Source: RGIG7949 sp045628845 | GTDB taxonomy: Bacteria > Bacillota > Clostridia > Oscillospirales > Oscillospiraceae | Direction of reading: 5' to 3' | DNA: 7,847 bases | NCBI GenBank assembly: GCA_045628845.1 | Contig: JAZQQE010000107.1 | Coordinates: forward strand, 1 to 7,847 | Part shown: one piece after another, positions 6,947-7,847 of the stretch | How the letters are laid out: every line of letters begins with the position of its first letter | Position numbering within the stretch: the first letter of the stretch is position 1 | Translations under genes and position numbers: made by a program | The notes under the pieces: model-generated | What the model was told of the DNA's origin: nothing | What the model saw: only the letters and a program-made list of their open reading frames with translations | Database searches by the model: none

Positions 6947-7019
6947 CTGAAAAGCGATCAATAATGCTATTGATGCTGTCCTCGGCAGGATTTACTGATA
7001 CCTGCTGTCTTTGGAGCGC
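6911..7019 (-). ncRNA. Ribosomal protein L10 leader (autoregulatory 5' UTR of rplJ-rplL)
   Basis: The leader runs from the predicted start near 7019 to the attenuator. Its core is a stem GCAGG (7005-7001)/CCTGC (6989-6985) enclosing an AU-rich loop. The family signature CCTGCCGAGG (6989-6980), the kink-turn element bound by the L10(L12)4 complex, follows. Next is a 7-bp hairpin ATCAATA/TATTGAT (6974-6957) and then a terminator hairpin. GAGGAC (6983-6978) can instead pair with GTCCTT (6947-6942), the base of the terminator's 5' arm. That gives a reasonable antiterminator. Inferred logic: excess L10-L12 holds the kink-turn, frees the terminator arm and stops transcription. The family is known in Bacillota; the pairing scheme is my reading. 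Confidence 0.82.
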
Positions 7020-7025
7020 TTTGGT

Positions 7026-7074
7026 ATTGTATCAGCTGTTTCACTGCTTGTCAACCTTTTTTTGTTCTTTTTTT
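7026..7074 (-). promoter_or_regulatory. Strong sigma-A promoter of rplJ-rplL with upstream phased A-tracts
   Basis: On the minus strand TTGACA (7054-7049) is a perfect -35, followed by exactly 17 bases and TACAAT (7031-7026), one mismatch from consensus. Two runs of seven A (7074-7068 and 7063-7057) lie just upstream with centres 11 bases apart, about one helical turn. This suits an UP element or intrinsic bend, as expected for a ribosomal protein promoter. Confidence 0.88.
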
Positions 7075-7100
7075 GCTCTTTGTCATTTGACAACTTAAAC

Positions 7101-7116
7101 TCCATGCGGCCATGGA
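7101..7116. repeat. Short inverted repeat between the divergent promoters
   Basis: TCCATG, spacer CGGC, CATGGA: perfect 6-bp arms. It lies 27 bases beyond the nearer A-tract of the rplJ promoter and about 60 bases upstream of the sigma factor -35 region. It could be a regulator site for either gene; no T-run follows on either strand. I see no gene anywhere in 6880-7298. Confidence 0.3.
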
Positions 7117-7162
7117 TCTAAATCTGACAAGCACAGATGCGGCATTTAATCAGACAAATATA

Positions 7163-7181
7163 TGAATATTGCATATATTCA
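7163..7181. repeat. Inverted repeat at the -35 region of the sigma factor promoter (candidate operator)
   Basis: TGAATAT, spacer TGCAT, ATATTCA: perfect 7-bp arms. It overlaps the position where the -35 box should be. A dimeric regulator bound here could activate or repress the sigma gene. The surrounding DNA is AT-rich, so part of the match may be chance. Confidence 0.4.
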
Positions 7182-7207
7182 ATTTTTCACGAAAAATATG
7201 ATATAAT
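7178..7207 (+). promoter_or_regulatory. Extended -10 promoter of the ECF-type sigma factor gene
   Basis: TGATATAAT at 7199-7207 is a perfect extended -10 (TGn plus TATAAT). The -35 is weak (TTCAAT at 7178-7183, spacer 18), which an extended -10 can tolerate. Transcription should begin near 7214, giving a leader of about 85 bases. It looks like a housekeeping promoter, not an ECF-type autoregulated one. Confidence 0.6.
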
Positions 7208-7256
7208 TTCTTCAATAAGTGTGACCACTCAAAGATAGAATCCGATATATAGGGTG

Positions 7257-7300
7257 AAGGCCTTACAAAACAGAAAAAGACGAAAGGAGGTTAAGGCTTT
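7257..7300 (+). promoter_or_regulatory. Possible translation-control hairpin around the sigma factor ribosome binding site
   Basis: AAGGCCTTA (7257-7265) can pair with TAAGGCTTT (7292-7300): nine base pairs with one G-U. The 3' arm includes the first two bases of the TTG start and the spacer before it. The Shine-Dalgarno sequence AAAGGAGG (7283-7290) lies in the 26-base loop. The stem would limit initiation if stable in the cell; it may also be coincidental. Confidence 0.35.
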
Positions 7301-7847
7301 GGAAGATGAAAAAATCGTCCGGATGTATTTAGACCGGGATGAAGATGCAATCAGGCAGACAGCCGAGAAATACGGATCACGGCTTCGCCGTATTTCCTTT
7401 GGTATCACATCGGATGAACAGACATCCGAGGAGTGCGAAAACGATACTTACATGGAAGCATGGAACCGGATCCCCCCTGCAGAACCGAAAGCATATTTCT
7501 ATGCTTTTCTTGCGCGGATCGTGCGTTACATTTCTATTGATCGCTGCCGTGAGCGGACGAGCTTGAAGCGTGACGGCCATATCGTGGAGCTGAATGAAGA
7601 ATTGGGATCCTGTCTGCCCATCGCCGACGATGCGGAAGCTTCTATGAACGGAAAATTGCTGGGAGAAACGATCAGCCGTTTTCTGCATACGCTCTCCGAT
7701 GAAAAGCAGGTCGTCTTCATGCGCAGATACTTCTATCTTGACAGTATACCTGAAATCTGCAGGAAGCTGTCCATGGGCGAAAGCAAGGTGAAGATGACGC
7801 TCTTCCGAATCCGCAACGATCTCCGGGAGTATCTGATCAAGGAGGGA
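7299..7847 (+). CDS. RNA polymerase sigma-70 family, ECF-type sigma factor; 3' end at the right edge
   Basis: 183 codons are open to the window edge with no stop; the family tends to end just after REYLIKEG, so only a few residues are probably missing. The start is TTG at 7299, set by GGAGG at 7286-7290 with an 8-base spacer. The next in-frame ATG (7323) would remove the conserved opening residues EDEKIVRMYL. The region-2 part (about 10-88) shows ECENDTYMEAWNRIPP and FLARIVRYISIDRCR. The region-4 DNA-binding part (about 125-180) shows LSDEKQVVFMRRYF and a helix-turn-helix IPEICRKLSMGESKVKMTLFRIR. It would direct RNA polymerase to a specific promoter set. In related clostridial loci a membrane protein, a possible anti-sigma factor, often follows, but that lies outside the window. 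The gene is divergent from rplJ and AT-richer than everything to its left, so it may have a separate history. Confidence 0.92.
   Translation, partial: MEDEKIVRMYLDRDEDAIRQTAEKYGSRLRRISFGITSDEQTSEECENDTYMEAWNRIPPAEPKAYFYAFLARIVRYISIDRCRERTSLKRDGHIVELNEELGSCLPIADDAEASMNGKLLGETISRFLHTLSDEKQVVFMRRYFYLDSIPEICRKLSMGESKVKMTLFRIRNDLREYLIKEG

Noticed and set aside
7087..7092. TTGACA on the plus strand as a -35 box for the sigma factor gene
   Set aside because: Spacings of 16-18 bases lead into CCATGG-type sequence with no resemblance to a -10. The extended -10 at 7199-7207 is far better.
7122..7138. ATCTG/CAGAT inverted repeat in the intergenic region
   Set aside because: Arms of only 5 bp with a 7-base spacer in AT-rich DNA are expected by chance.
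1..7847. CRISPR array, tRNA, rRNA, insertion sequence or attachment site
   Set aside because: I saw no regularly spaced repeats, tRNA-like cloverleaf, transposase or integrase motifs, or paired terminal repeats on either strand.

Overview
The window looks like chromosomal sequence from a Gram-positive anaerobe of the Bacillota, most likely class Clostridia (an Oscillospirales-like lineage is my guess). The basis is strong Shine-Dalgarno sites, a Firmicutes-style L10 leader in front of rplJ-rplL, a PhoB/PhoR-like two-component pair, a membrane-anchored HtrA-like protein and a clostridial-type ECF sigma factor. No species can be named from the sequence alone. The DNA is visibly GC-rich from 1 to about 6900. 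It becomes clearly AT-richer from about 7050, through the intergenic region and into the sigma factor gene.

Layout, left to right. A minus-strand group fills 1-5778. In transcription order it reads response regulator (5778-5089), histidine kinase (5088-3670, zero-base junction), HtrA/PDZ protein (3591-2305) and a secreted phosphodiester glycosidase (2290 to beyond the left edge). The regulator has its own promoter (TTGACG-17-TATATT). A second possible promoter with a perfect TATAAT lies in the 78-base gap between the kinase and the HtrA-like gene, overlapped by a 7-bp-arm inverted repeat. The glycosidase follows the HtrA-like gene after 14 bases, with its ribosome binding site directly after the upstream stop, so those two are one operon. 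The likely theme is an envelope-sensing system next to two exported envelope proteins.

Upstream, also on the minus strand, is rplJ-rplL (6879-5938). It has a consensus promoter (TTGACA-17-TACAAT), phased A-tracts upstream of it, and an L10-binding leader followed by an attenuator-type hairpin. A strong intrinsic terminator (5915-5880) closes the unit. Neither rplK-rplA nor rpoB-rpoC flanks it, which is unusual.

The 419 bases from 6880 to 7298 hold no gene. They contain the L10 leader and promoter on the minus strand, then two inverted repeats and an extended -10 promoter on the plus strand. The divergent plus-strand gene (7299 to the right edge) is an ECF-type sigma factor with a TTG start. 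That start can fold into a 9-bp stem with sequence in the 5' leader.

Most of the window is recognisable. The most notable point is the HtrA-like protein, in which both the catalytic His and the catalytic Ser positions are Thr. It is probably a pseudoprotease, encoded immediately before a secreted glycosidase. I saw no CRISPR array, tRNA, rRNA, insertion sequence or phage gene.
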